DNA from: Paracoccus sp. MBLB3053
GTDB taxonomy: Bacteria > Pseudomonadota > Alphaproteobacteria > Rhodobacterales > Rhodobacteraceae
Reading direction: 5' to 3'
Length of the DNA stretch: 64,000 bases
Assembly (NCBI RefSeq): GCF_031822435.1
Contig: NZ_JAVQLW010000002.1
Coordinates: 186,001 to 250,000, forward strand
The notes under the pieces were generated by a model, which was given only the letters and a program-made list of their open reading frames with translations, was not told the origin of the DNA and made no database searches. Shown one piece after another: positions 45,946-55,145 of this stretch. Position 1 is the stretch's first letter; every line of letters starts with the position of its first letter. A program made the position numbers and the translations under genes.

Positions 45946-47004
45946 ATGAGGCAGGCTCAAGGAGAATTGCCAAATTCTCCGGAAAGAAAGTCCTGCTTGA
46001 TTGAACGCCTTCAACGGCCAATACTGGCCTCACAGTTCACGAGTGATCGGTTGTGCCGCGTGAAGAATATTGTCGAATTTCCCGATGATGGCTTGGAGCA
46101 ACCGCCGCGGATTGCTGTGGTTATAAGTTCCGTAGGCCGGCCCGAATGTGTTGCCTTCCTGTGGCGTCGGCTCTGCTTGCAGCGCGTTCTGCCCGACAGG
46201 GTCGTGTTCTGTGTCACAAGGCCGGAAGATCTGCCATCGACTTGGCCCGAGACCGGCACCGATGCCCCTCCCGTGCAGCTGCTCTTTTCGGATAAGGGCC
46301 TGCCTCGCCAACGAAATAGGGGGATGGAAGCCGTCCTCGGAGAGACGGACCTCATGGTCTTCTTCGATGACGATTTCATCCCATCAAGCTCTGCGCTCTT
46401 GGGCATCGCGCGCACATTCGAGGCTTTTCCGGAAGTGACGGGCCTCACCGGTACCTTGCTGGCCGATGGTATTGGCGGGCCGGGGCTGGAACTCGAGATG
46501 GCAGGTCAGATCATCGATTGTTGGGATGCAGAAGCAAAGACCGCCGAGGCTGTCGCATCGCCGCGCGAGCTCGCCACCCGAATTGGGTTATACGGATGCA
46601 ACATGGCCTTCCGATCCACCGCGATCGGTGAGATTCGCTTTGATGAGAGGCTCCCGCTCTATGGCTGGCAGGAAGATATCGATTTCTCAGCCCGCATTCC
46701 CGGGCGAAAGATCGTGACCGACGGTCTGGTCGGAGTGCATTGCGGCATCAAACGCGGCCGCGAGCGTGGCCGCCTCCTCGGCTACAGTCAGATTGCCAAT
46801 CCGGTGTATCTCTGGCGCAAAGGATCCATGAAGGGCCGCTTTGCGCTCAAACTCTGCCTTCGCAACTTGCTTTCGAACCACGCGCGCGCGCTGTGGCCCG
46901 AGCCCTGGATAGATCGCCGCGGAAGGTTGCGCGGGAATTGGCGGGCCATCATCGATCTTTGCCTCGGCAGGGCCGATCCGGAGCGGATCCTTGAATGGCA
47001 ATGA
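45946..47004 (+). CDS. Family 2 glycosyltransferase
   Basis: GT-A fold glycosyltransferase of about 352 residues. The nucleotide-binding strand AVVISSVGRPECVAFLWRRL, the DLMVFFDDDFIPS segment with its metal-binding DxD, and the acceptor-side GWQEDIDFSARI (ED motif) are clear. The first ~45 residues are not conserved, so the start is uncertain: ATG at 45946, an upstream TTG at 45895 or a GTG at 46060 are all possible. It is divergent from the giant surface protein. Confidence 0.85.
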   Translation: MRQAQGELPNSPERKSCLIERLQRPILASQFTSDRLCRVKNIVEFPDDGLEQPPRIAVVISSVGRPECVAFLWRRLCLQRVLPDRVVFCVTRPEDLPSTWPETGTDAPPVQLLFSDKGLPRQRNRGMEAVLGETDLMVFFDDDFIPSSSALLGIARTFEAFPEVTGLTGTLLADGIGGPGLELEMAGQIIDCWDAEAKTAEAVASPRELATRIGLYGCNMAFRSTAIGEIRFDERLPLYGWQEDIDFSARIPGRKIVTDGLVGVHCGIKRGRERGRLLGYSQIANPVYLWRKGSMKGRFALKLCLRNLLSNHARALWPEPWIDRRGRLRGNWRAIIDLCLGRADPERILEWQ

Positions 47005-47052
47005 GGTCGGATCTCATCCGATTTCAATGAATGACTGCCTCCGATTCAAATA

Positions 47053-47078
47053 ACGCGATGCATGGCTTTGCATTGCGT
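47053..47078. promoter_or_regulatory. Inverted repeat upstream of GT4 gene
   Basis: ACGCGATGCA and TGCATTGCGT form a dyad with nine of ten positions paired and a six-base spacer, about 100 bases before the glycosyltransferase start. Each arm resembles a shortened ATGCAT/GCG element seen upstream of other genes in the locus. Possible operator. Confidence 0.38.
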
Positions 47079-47175
47079 GAAACGTAGAGTTTTTGTCGTA
47101 AGAATCACGCGATTACACGATTGGTGAAACAAGTTATATCAGGGGCTTGCGTGAAATTCTGGCTAGGACGATCCA

Positions 47176-48249
47176 ATGAAAACAGTTGCGATAAACGGCA
47201 AGTTTCTCGGCGCACCGCTCAACGGCGTTCATCGCACTGCAGCGCTTTACACCGAGGCAATGATTGCGCATCGCACGACAGACTTGAACGTCGACATCAT
47301 CGCACCACGCAATCTCTCGCAAGATTCGACCTTTTCGACCCTCGAGCCCATTGTCCTTCGCAGCCCGCTGGGCATGGGACAGGCTTGGGAAATGATTTCC
47401 CTGCCCTTGGCAACGCGCAAACATCTTCTGTTGAACTTCTGCAATCTCGCTCCGGCGATCCATCCAAACTTCGTGGTCATGATCCACGATGCACAGACCT
47501 ATCTCTATCCTGAGGATTACTCTGGCCGACAGGCAGTCGCCTACCGCGCCCTGCTGCCCCTGATCGCGCGGCGGGCACGAAAGGTCCTGACCGTTTCCGA
47601 ATTCGCAAGGGACTCCCTCGCCCGCCATCGGGTTGCGCCACTTGATAAGATATCGGTGGTTCACAACGGGACCGATCACCTGCTGCGGGTCAGACCCGAT
47701 AATGCAGTTCTTGACCGGCATAGGCTTCGCCCCAAGGAATATGCCTTGGCGATCGGTTCTGCCAAATCCTACAAGAACATTGCCCGCCTTTTCGACGCCT
47801 TTGCCCATCGCGATCTGGCAGACTTTCCACTCGTGATTGCTGGCGGGCCACCGCCTGACCGCTACAAGAACCTCGCATCGCCCCCACCAGCCAATATCCG
47901 CTTCCTGGGTCCGGTCAGTGATCCAGAACTGCGCGCGCTCTACAGTCACGCCGCCATGTTCCTCTTTCCGTCCCGGACAGAAGGCTTTGGCCTGCCGCCG
48001 CTGGAAGCCATGAACCTCGGATGCGCGGTAATTGCGGCCGATGCGGGGGCAATGCCGGAGATATGTGCCGAGGGGGCGTTGCTGATCGACCCGGAAGACA
48101 CGGTGGCGTGGCGAAATGCTGTAATTGCGTTTCGCGATCCTGCACGAAGGCAAGCACGCTCGGCCGCCGCCGAAGCACGCGCACGTTTCTTTTCATGGGA
48201 GCGTGCCGGAGCGCGGCTTTGGGAAGTGGTCGAAGACCTTGTTCTCTAA
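47176..48249 (+). CDS. Family 4 glycosyltransferase
   Basis: GT-B glycosyltransferase of 357 residues. The N-terminal domain has GVHRTAALY and MIHDAQTYLYPE; the C-terminal donor domain has YALAIGSAKSYKNIARLFDAF, FLGPVSDPELRALYSHA and the signature FPSRTEGFGLPPLEAMNLGCAVIAAD (about residues 273-298) with its EGFGLPPLE nucleotide-sugar site. An AGGAC ribosome-binding site precedes the ATG. Likely adds one sugar to the repeat unit. Confidence 0.92.
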   Translation: MKTVAINGKFLGAPLNGVHRTAALYTEAMIAHRTTDLNVDIIAPRNLSQDSTFSTLEPIVLRSPLGMGQAWEMISLPLATRKHLLLNFCNLAPAIHPNFVVMIHDAQTYLYPEDYSGRQAVAYRALLPLIARRARKVLTVSEFARDSLARHRVAPLDKISVVHNGTDHLLRVRPDNAVLDRHRLRPKEYALAIGSAKSYKNIARLFDAFAHRDLADFPLVIAGGPPPDRYKNLASPPPANIRFLGPVSDPELRALYSHAAMFLFPSRTEGFGLPPLEAMNLGCAVIAADAGAMPEICAEGALLIDPEDTVAWRNAVIAFRDPARRQARSAAAEARARFFSWERAGARLWEVVEDLVL

Positions 48250-48563
48250 GCGGGCTTAACCGTTTGCCGGCATTCCGGTGCAGTCAGCTTCGTGCGACTG
48301 TCTCGGGCATGGGTTTCGGATCAAGCGTCGACATTGGGGAATTGCCCGACCAGGTCTTGGATCGCGGGGTTGCTATGCGAGCCAGATCAAGAGCAACGCG
48401 CCCGCGAAGGCCCGGGGCATGAGTTGGGATCGGATCGGGATTCCGGTTGCGCGAATCATTCATCGCGCGCCTCATATGTTTTTCCTCCATCTGGAGCGAA
48501 ACCGTGGATGGAACTGTTCGAACAGACCGGCTTCCGCCCGAGCCGCCAAGTCCCCCCACGCAG
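48250..48563. other. Gene-free gap
   Basis: About 310 bases between two plus-strand genes. Nothing recognisable; the frame of the following gene is open back to 48447 but that part does not look coding. Confidence 0.5.
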
Positions 48564-49907
48564 ATGAGCGCGGAATTCGTTGTTCTTGGCGCGGGCGCGG
48601 CTGGCCTGACCGCAGCCTACGAACTGAACAGGGCAGGTCATGATGTCGTGGTGATAGATCGTTCTGCGGAATGCGGAGGGACGCATCGCTCGACCAATAT
48701 CGGAGGCTACACTTTCGACGCCGGCAGTATTTTCTTCGAACAGGCACACCCTTTTTTCGCTATGTTCCCAGGCGTGAAGGAGCTTTGCACGACGACATTT
48801 CGGCGCCAGGCCAGGATCGCTCCGGATGGCCAGATCCGACATTATCCTTTCGAGCCAAAGGAAGTGCTGAGCTGGTCCCGCCTGCGGCAGATGCAGGCAG
48901 TTCTGGATCTTGCCCGCGACAGGACGATCATCCGTTCGCCACAGGATGCCGAGGCGTTTTGCAGGTCCCGTATCGGCAAGACGGCTTATGAAACCTCCGG
49001 ACTGAAGCACTACATTGCGCGTTTCCATCAGGAGGATCCGGCGCAGATCGACGTGCTTTTCTGTCAGCGAAGAATGAGATTCGTCGCTCAGGAAGTGCGG
49101 CCAAGGGCCCTGGCGCGAGTCGCCTTGCGCCTTGTGGCGCGCACCCGCGAAAAGCCCAAGCCTCCCCGTCCGCTGTTCGTGAGGCCCCGCGACGGTTTCG
49201 ACAAGTTCTACGGCGCTGTGCGCAGCCAGCTTGAGGCGAAAGGCGTCCGGTTTCTCATGGAATGCGACATAGACCATATCGCGCGAGAGCAGGGGCGCTT
49301 TCATGTCTCGACCGCCGCGGGCACCGTCAGTGCCCATCATGTGGTGGGAGCGATCCCCCTGGATACGATGCACGAAATGCTGTTCGGGACCGGGCTCGGG
49401 CTGGAAAGCATCGACCTTGTCACCTTGTTCGTCAGCGTCTCCGAGATAACCGGGTTCGAGGGCAATGTGCTGTTCAACTTCCACCCGCTCGGGAGATGGA
49501 AGCGCATTACCTGCTATTCGCGGATCTACGGGGTCGAGCAGGGCCGACATTATTTTGCCGTCGAGATCACGCAGCGCAAGCACGAGGCAAAGGATGCCGC
49601 TGCCGCATTCGACGATTTTCGCCGCCATGTCGCCCAGTTCGGGATCTTCGGCCATGATCTGACGCTCGAGGGATATGAGATTGTCGAGGACGCCTATCCG
49701 CTTTATCGCAAGGGCTGCGGACCAACGGTCGAACAGGGGATCGAGCGTCTGATGGACTTCGGGATCACACCGGTGGGTCGCCAGGGGCGGTTTGCATATC
49801 TTCCCATATCGGCGCTCGTCATCTCGCAGACGCGGGACCAGCTTGGGGCCGCTGGCCCGTCCCCTCTGGCGGAAGAAACCGAAGTCGGAAATCGCGTCGG
49901 GCACTGA
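48564..49907 (+). CDS. FAD-dependent amine-oxidase/UDP-galactopyranose-mutase-like protein
   Basis: A 447-residue flavoprotein. The N-terminus has the FVVLGAGAAGLTAAYEL dinucleotide motif and a CGGTHRSTNIGGYTFDAG segment typical of the protoporphyrinogen oxidase/UDP-galactopyranose mutase superfamily. The start at 48564 places the motif at residue 4; the frame is open 39 codons further upstream. Such genes occur in polysaccharide loci, where they may make a furanose donor or oxidise a sugar, but this protein lacks the standard mutase signature (GGNIYD), so its reaction is open. Confidence 0.78.
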   Translation: MSAEFVVLGAGAAGLTAAYELNRAGHDVVVIDRSAECGGTHRSTNIGGYTFDAGSIFFEQAHPFFAMFPGVKELCTTTFRRQARIAPDGQIRHYPFEPKEVLSWSRLRQMQAVLDLARDRTIIRSPQDAEAFCRSRIGKTAYETSGLKHYIARFHQEDPAQIDVLFCQRRMRFVAQEVRPRALARVALRLVARTREKPKPPRPLFVRPRDGFDKFYGAVRSQLEAKGVRFLMECDIDHIAREQGRFHVSTAAGTVSAHHVVGAIPLDTMHEMLFGTGLGLESIDLVTLFVSVSEITGFEGNVLFNFHPLGRWKRITCYSRIYGVEQGRHYFAVEITQRKHEAKDAAAAFDDFRRHVAQFGIFGHDLTLEGYEIVEDAYPLYRKGCGPTVEQGIERLMDFGITPVGRQGRFAYLPISALVISQTRDQLGAAGPSPLAEETEVGNRVGH

Positions 49908-50052
49908 GACACACGGGCAAACCTCGGTCCGGTAGTCGGGATCTCGGCCTGCGGCATCAGATATTCTGCACTGTGTTTACGCAGCCGACATGACGAAGGC
50001 GGATTTCGGGCGGCCTGAAGGGACTGCGGAATTGGTTGTGACCGACATATAG

Positions 50053-50066
50053 CGCATAATGCATTT
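50053..50066 (-). promoter_or_regulatory. ATGCATTA-type motif, copy 2
   Basis: Read on the minus strand this is AAATGCATTATGCG, matching copy 1 at 12 consecutive bases plus one more. It lies about 50 bases before the next glycosyltransferase start, close to where an operator or core promoter would be. Confidence 0.38.
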
Positions 50067-50116
50067 GAAGGCTTCAGGCCCCCATGTGCGAGTGACGAGT
50101 CGGAGTGGAGCAGGAG

Positions 50117-51226
50117 ATGCGGGTAGCCGTCATCCATTACTGGCTCGTTGGCATGCGAGGGGGGGAGAGGGTTCTTGAGCAGATCCTCCAATGCTATCCG
50201 GAGGCTGATATATTCACGCATGTGCTCGATCCCGCGCGTGTTTCGGACCAGATCCTGAGCCACAAGATAACCGAAAGCTTCGTTGGACGTTTCCCCGGTG
50301 CCAAGAAGCATTACCAGAAATATCTTGGCCTTATGCCGCGTGCTCTCGAGGAATTGGACCTGACGGATTACGACTTGATCATCTCGTCGGAATCAGGCCC
50401 TGCGAAGGGAGTCCTTGCGCCTCCACACGCCCTTCATGTCTGCTATTGCCATACCCCCATGCGTTATATCTACGATCATTATCCCAAATACAGGGCAAGC
50501 CTCGGTCCGATTGGTCGGAGATATTTCTCGCAATTGACCCATCGGCTGCGGCAATGGGATTTTGCTTCGGCAGCGCGCGTCGATTCCATCATCGCAAATT
50601 CCAGTTTCACCGCGTCCCGCATCCGCCGCTACTGGGGCCGCACTGCGCAGGTCGTGCATCCGCCGGTCGATCTGGAGCTTTACTCGCCGGGGCCCGCCGG
50701 GGCAGAGCCATATTATCTCGCGGTGTCTGAACTGGTCGGTTACAAGCGCATGGATCTGGCGATCGATGCGTTTCGTGGAACGGGAAAGCGCCTGGTCATC
50801 GTCGGCGACGGTGAACAGCGCGCCGCATTGATGCGCCGGTCAAGCGACGAGATCGAGTTCCGAGGCCGCGTATCCAACGGCGAACTGCGTGACCTGTACC
50901 GGGGGGCAAAAGCGCTTATCTTTCCCGGAGAGGAGGATTTCGGGATCGTACCCGTCGAGGCCATGGCCTGTGGTCTGCCGGTCATCGCCTACGGCTCGGG
51001 CGGCGCGCTCGACACGGTTCGTGACGGACAAACCGGAACTTTCTTCGCCGAAGCCGATCCCGTCTCCCTGCGCGGCGCCGTCGAAAAGTTCGAGACCATG
51101 CACTTTGATCGCGATGTAATCGTGCGCCATGCCCAAGGTTTTTCAAATGAGGCGTTTCGCTCTGGTCTCCTGATCGCGATTGACGAAGCGGCCAATCGAC
51201 AATCCCTCCGCTCGGCTGCCGAGTGA
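50117..51226 (+). CDS. Family 4 glycosyltransferase (mannosyltransferase-like)
   Basis: GT-B enzyme of 369 residues resembling WbaZ/mannosyltransferase-type proteins: VIHYWLVGMRGGERVLEQI at the N-terminus, CYCHTPMRYIYDHY, IIANSSFTASRIRRYW, then the donor domain with AVSELVGYKRMDLAIDAF and FPGEEDFGIVPVEAMACGLPVIAY. The ATG at 50117 follows a GGAGCAGGAG stretch; a GTG at 50105 is an alternative. Predicted to add a hexose, perhaps mannose, to the lipid-linked chain. Confidence 0.9.
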   Translation: MRVAVIHYWLVGMRGGERVLEQILQCYPEADIFTHVLDPARVSDQILSHKITESFVGRFPGAKKHYQKYLGLMPRALEELDLTDYDLIISSESGPAKGVLAPPHALHVCYCHTPMRYIYDHYPKYRASLGPIGRRYFSQLTHRLRQWDFASAARVDSIIANSSFTASRIRRYWGRTAQVVHPPVDLELYSPGPAGAEPYYLAVSELVGYKRMDLAIDAFRGTGKRLVIVGDGEQRAALMRRSSDEIEFRGRVSNGELRDLYRGAKALIFPGEEDFGIVPVEAMACGLPVIAYGSGGALDTVRDGQTGTFFAEADPVSLRGAVEKFETMHFDRDVIVRHAQGFSNEAFRSGLLIAIDEAANRQSLRSAAE

Positions 51227-51588
51227 TTTTGCGTGCCCAACCGGGTACACGATTCGCTCCCATCAGCAAGGCAATAACGCACTTCCTTGGTAACGCGTAA
51301 TGCACTGATATTCATCATTTGATGCCGTGATTTAATCAAATATCTTGCTCGGGGTTGGGATCAATCCGGCAAAACAATTGTGACATCGCGATCGCCGAAT
51401 TTGCGCTATGATTTATTCACGGACGATCGAAGTGTGGCAGGTTCTGATTGCGCGAAAGCGCTTTGCGCATCTAGCGTTGATCTGAACCGGGCTAACGGGT
51501 TCAGTTGTTGAGCACGGCGCAAATGCGGCAAAGTGGAACTGATGTTAATGGTAGCCGATGGTGATAACCATGATGTTAGACAGGTAAA
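51227..51588. promoter_or_regulatory. AT-rich control region upstream of the wzc operon
   Basis: A 360-base gap rich in symmetrical elements: an ATGCATTA-like copy (51293-51306), a seven-base dyad with 11-base spacer (51317-51341), a perfect palindrome AAAGCGCTTT (51455-51464) and a seven-base dyad CTGAACC/GGTTCAG (51482-51504). A TATGAT box sits at 51407-51412 without a good -35. No other gap in the window has as many symmetrical elements, so the export/co-polymerase operon may be tightly regulated. Confidence 0.5.
51317..51341. promoter_or_regulatory. LysR-type dyad (seven-base arms, 11-base spacer)
   Basis: ATTTGAT and ATCAAAT are perfect inverted repeats separated by exactly 11 bases, which fits the T-N11-A layout of LysR-type operators. 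Location upstream of wzc suggests a regulatory site. Which regulator binds is unknown; none is encoded within the locus. Confidence 0.42.
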
Positions 51589-53871
51589 ATGAACACTCAA
51601 GCACCGCCACCGCGGCTGTCCGAGAGTGTCAGGGACACTCCGCCGGTTGGCAGCGACGACGGGGACATCATAAACCTGTTCGATCTCCTTCGGAGCATCT
51701 GGCGCCGAAAATGGATCATTGTGGGCTCGGCGATATTTCTCGGCATGCTCGTCGCGATTGTCGTCAGTTTCGTAACGCCGCGCTATAGCGCCATCGCGAG
51801 GATCATGCTTAATCCGCGCGAAACACGGGTCGTTACCTCGCAAGAGGTCGTCTCGGATCTCGATCTCAGCAATCCCGTGATCGAAAGCGAGGTGGCCCTG
51901 ATCCGGTCGAGCGTCCTTCTTGAATCCACAGTTCGCGAGATCGGTGTCGAGAACCTGATGGAGTTCGATCCGCGAAGAATGTCAGAGCAAGGCTGGACGG
52001 TTCGTCTGAATAGAGCCATCGAACGCGTGACGATGCTGCTGGAAGGGGAGGAGGGGGCGACAAAGGTGGCAACGCCGTTGCCCGATGACAGTCAGGTTGA
52101 GCAGGCAGATCCCGATGTTCGGCCAGTTGGCCCCACCGACAACCTCTACCGTCGGATAGTGGGGCAGATGCGCGGCTATCTCACCATCGAGCAACTGGGC
52201 AATTCCTACGTCATCTCCATTTCAGCGAGCGCCGAGGATCCGCAGGTTGCGGCGCTGCTCGTCAACACCATAGCCGAGCGCTATATCGCCACCCAGCTTG
52301 AGGAACGTATCGAAGGAACTCGCCGCGCGACGCGGTGGCTTCAGACCCGCGTTGCCGATCTGCGCGAGCAGGTCGCAACGGCTGAAGCGGCGATCGAGGC
52401 CCGCAGGGCCGAGAAGCTGACCGCCGACGGTGGAGGCGTTGAGACCGCCTCGCAGCAACTTGGGGCCATGTCGGTGCAGCTCTCGGCAGCGCGTGCCGAC
52501 TACGCCGAGGCACAGGCGCGCTACGATCAGATCCGGCAACTCGTCGAAACGGAAGGTTTCACTGCGGCGGCCGATGTGCTTTCCTCTACGCTGGTTCTCA
52601 ATCTGCGCGAGAACCACGCCGCGCTGCTGCGCCATCAGGCGGATCTGGCCAGCCGCTATGGCCCCGAACATCCCGACCGAATGCGCGTCGCGGCCGAAAT
52701 TGCCCGTGCAGAGGAAGGTCTTGCCGCCGAGATTGGCAACCTCATAAAGGGGCTCGCGAGAGAGGTCGAGGTGGCCGGCATTCGTCAGAGATCAGTGGCT
52801 GCCGATGTGCTGGCGCTTGAGGAACGTGTCTCGTCGATCTCCGGCACTTCCACCGACTTGCGAGATCTCGAACGCGAGGCCAAGGCACTGAGCACGGTCT
52901 ACGAAAACATGCTGTCGCGCCTGAAGGAGACCCGCGCCCATGAAGCCCTGGCGCAGGCCGAAGCCAAGGTCATCGAATATGCACTTCCGCCCGGGGCGCC
53001 ATCCTATCCGCGCTCTAAGCTCTTGATCTCGGCGGCTGTGGTCGCTGGGGCCGGTCTGGGGCTCGGGCTGGTCTTGGTGATGGAGCTGAGTTCGAACACG
53101 TTCCATTCGACCCCTGAGGTCTTGCGCGAAACCCGCTTGCCGGTTCTCGCGGCACTGCCGCGCAGCCGGCGCCGTGATGGGCCAGACGCGCTGAGAGGGC
53201 TGATCGCCGCCGACGATGGCGTTTACGGCGAGCGCATCCGCCAACTCCGAACGGCATTGATCTTTGGCGTCGGTGAACCGCCGCGCAGCGTCAACATCAC
53301 CTCATCGCTGCCGGGCGAGGGCAAGACAGACACCACGCTGGCCTTGGCACATATGAACGCGCTCATGGGCCGCCGGGTGATCGTGGTTGACTGCGATTTC
53401 CGTCGCGCAGCGCTTTGCAAGGCCTTCGGCTGGCGGCCCGCCAAGGATTTCGCGGCCGTGCTGCGGGACGAGGCTTCCCTTGATGATGCCATCTTGTCGG
53501 AAGCGACGGTTGGATTCGACGTGCTGCCCGTTGCCAAACCCGTGGCCAACGTCACGGATATGCTTCACCCGGCACGGTTCCGCGCCATCGTGGACAAACT
53601 GTCGGAACGATACGATCTCGTCCTCGTCGATGCACCGAGCGTGCTGCACACCGCGGATGCATTGGTCGTCGCGCGCTCGGCAGAGACACTTATCTACCTG
53701 GTAAAATGGGACAGCACGCCGAAGAAGGTCGTTCGTCAGGGTCTTGGCGCTCTTGCCGAGTTCGGGATTGCGCCACAGGGTATCGTGCTGACCCAGGTGA
53801 ACCGCAGACGCATAGGCGAATTTCACCAGGCATCCGATCCCGTCGCGGGTCGCAGCGAGGCAAGGGCATGA
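51589..53871 (+). CDS. wzc: Polysaccharide co-polymerase with bacterial tyrosine-kinase domain (Wzc-like)
   Basis: Inner-membrane protein of 760 residues controlling chain length and export. Two membrane helices (about 43-65 and 478-500) flank a periplasmic Wzz domain with coiled coils (about 230-450). The cytoplasmic BY-kinase domain has Walker A PGEGKT (576-580 region), Walker A' VIVVDCD and Walker B LVLVDAPS. The C-terminal tail ends GRSEARA and has no tyrosine cluster, so the usual autophosphorylation switch appears to be missing. Ribosome-binding site CAGG before the ATG at 51589; its stop overlaps the export gene start (ATGA). Confidence 0.92.
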   Translation: MNTQAPPPRLSESVRDTPPVGSDDGDIINLFDLLRSIWRRKWIIVGSAIFLGMLVAIVVSFVTPRYSAIARIMLNPRETRVVTSQEVVSDLDLSNPVIESEVALIRSSVLLESTVREIGVENLMEFDPRRMSEQGWTVRLNRAIERVTMLLEGEEGATKVATPLPDDSQVEQADPDVRPVGPTDNLYRRIVGQMRGYLTIEQLGNSYVISISASAEDPQVAALLVNTIAERYIATQLEERIEGTRRATRWLQTRVADLREQVATAEAAIEARRAEKLTADGGGVETASQQLGAMSVQLSAARADYAEAQARYDQIRQLVETEGFTAAADVLSSTLVLNLRENHAALLRHQADLASRYGPEHPDRMRVAAEIARAEEGLAAEIGNLIKGLAREVEVAGIRQRSVAADVLALEERVSSISGTSTDLRDLEREAKALSTVYENMLSRLKETRAHEALAQAEAKVIEYALPPGAPSYPRSKLLISAAVVAGAGLGLGLVLVMELSSNTFHSTPEVLRETRLPVLAALPRSRRRDGPDALRGLIAADDGVYGERIRQLRTALIFGVGEPPRSVNITSSLPGEGKTDTTLALAHMNALMGRRVIVVDCDFRRAALCKAFGWRPAKDFAAVLRDEASLDDAILSEATVGFDVLPVAKPVANVTDMLHPARFRAIVDKLSERYDLVLVDAPSVLHTADALVVARSAETLIYLVKWDSTPKKVVRQGLGALAEFGIAPQGIVLTQVNRRRIGEFHQASDPVAGRSEARA

Positions 53872-55145
53872 AACGTCTGGGTCGTTTCGTGACATCATTC
53901 ACCCGTTTTCGAGTGGTGGCTGCGCTGCTGCTCGTTTTCGGCGCCGCCTGTTCAGCAGCGGCAGAGCCCTATCGGCTTGTGCCCGGTGACAGGCTCGATG
54001 TGGCGGTCCTGGGCGAGCCGGAACGCTGGGAAGTTCAGATCGATCTGGACGGTGCGCTCAGATTGCCGACCCTCGGTCGGGTTTCGGCCGACGGCATGAC
54101 GCTTGACGAGGCCGAGGCCGCGCTTTCCGCGGCGATGCGGGAGACGGGCCTTTACGTTTCGCCGCAGGTTGCCGTGTCAGTTGCGACCTATGCCCCTGTT
54201 CTGGTCACCGGTGCGGTCCGCGCCCCCGGGCTCTTTGATTTCACACCGGCGCTGACGGCAAACGCAGCAACAGCCATGGCCGGTGGCATCGCGCTGACCG
54301 GTCTCGACGGCACCGCGCTTTCTCTCGAGGCAACGCAGTTTACGGGCCAGCTGCGCATCATCGAGACCGATATCCAGAGCACGCTGGTGCGGATCGCGAG
54401 GGTCGAGGCGCAGCTCGAGGATCGAGACGATTTCACATTCGATCCCGGGCCACGCTTTTCTGCGGTAAAATTCGATGCGGAACTCATCGAACATCTCATG
54501 TCGCGGGAGCGGGCCATCCTGACCGAGGAACGGCAGGCGGCGGCGGAGTTGGGTCGGCTGCGGCAAATCGAGTTAGACAATGTCGAGAAGCAGATCGACA
54601 TCCTGATGGAACGAAGCAAGGTCCAGGACGATCTGATCGCCTTGCAGCAAGAGGAACGCGACGCCGCCGACGCGCTTGACGCTCGTGGGCTCAGGACGCG
54701 CTCGGATATGGCTCGGGTCGACCGCATGGAGGCCGATCTACGCGCCCAGGTCCTCGATATCGAAGCTGCCTTGTCACAGGCCCGAACGCGCCGGGCCGAT
54801 ATCGCCAGCACCATCGCGCAGGCCGGCATCGATCGGAGGATGGCATTTCTCGAGGATTCTGCCAGCCTGCGCACCGAACTTGAGCGGCAGATGCACAATC
54901 GCCGGACCGTGCTGCAGAAAAGCTTCATCCTGGGCGATCCCTTGGCCATCGCGCTTTCCGGGGAAGCCGGGCCAACGATCACGCACACCATACACCGGCG
55001 CCGAGGAGGCTCGATCAAGACCATCGTAGCTGGTCCGGAAGACGTGATGATGCCCGGAGATACGCTTGTGGTCGAAGTAGAGGTTCCCCCCAAGGCGGCG
55101 CAGACACAAGCCGACACGGTCGATCTGGCGGGGACCGACGGATGA
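53868..55145 (+). CDS. wza: Polysaccharide export protein (Wza/ExoF type)
   Basis: Outer-membrane polysaccharide export (OPX) protein of 425 residues. A signal peptide with a possible lipobox (FGAAC) precedes the Poly_export domain (YRLVPGDRLDVAVLGEPE, then RLPTLGRVSADGMTLDEAEAAL) and an SLBB-like strand region (VLVTGAVRAPGLFDF). A long coiled coil (about 175-330) follows, then a C-terminal region with GPEDVMMPGDTLVV. The coiled coil resembles ExoF-type periplasm-spanning members rather than Escherichia Wza. The start overlaps the wzc stop, and its stop overlaps the next start. Confidence 0.9.
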   Translation: MKRLGRFVTSFTRFRVVAALLLVFGAACSAAAEPYRLVPGDRLDVAVLGEPERWEVQIDLDGALRLPTLGRVSADGMTLDEAEAALSAAMRETGLYVSPQVAVSVATYAPVLVTGAVRAPGLFDFTPALTANAATAMAGGIALTGLDGTALSLEATQFTGQLRIIETDIQSTLVRIARVEAQLEDRDDFTFDPGPRFSAVKFDAELIEHLMSRERAILTEERQAAAELGRLRQIELDNVEKQIDILMERSKVQDDLIALQQEERDAADALDARGLRTRSDMARVDRMEADLRAQVLDIEAALSQARTRRADIASTIAQAGIDRRMAFLEDSASLRTELERQMHNRRTVLQKSFILGDPLAIALSGEAGPTITHTIHRRRGGSIKTIVAGPEDVMMPGDTLVVEVEVPPKAAQTQADTVDLAGTDG

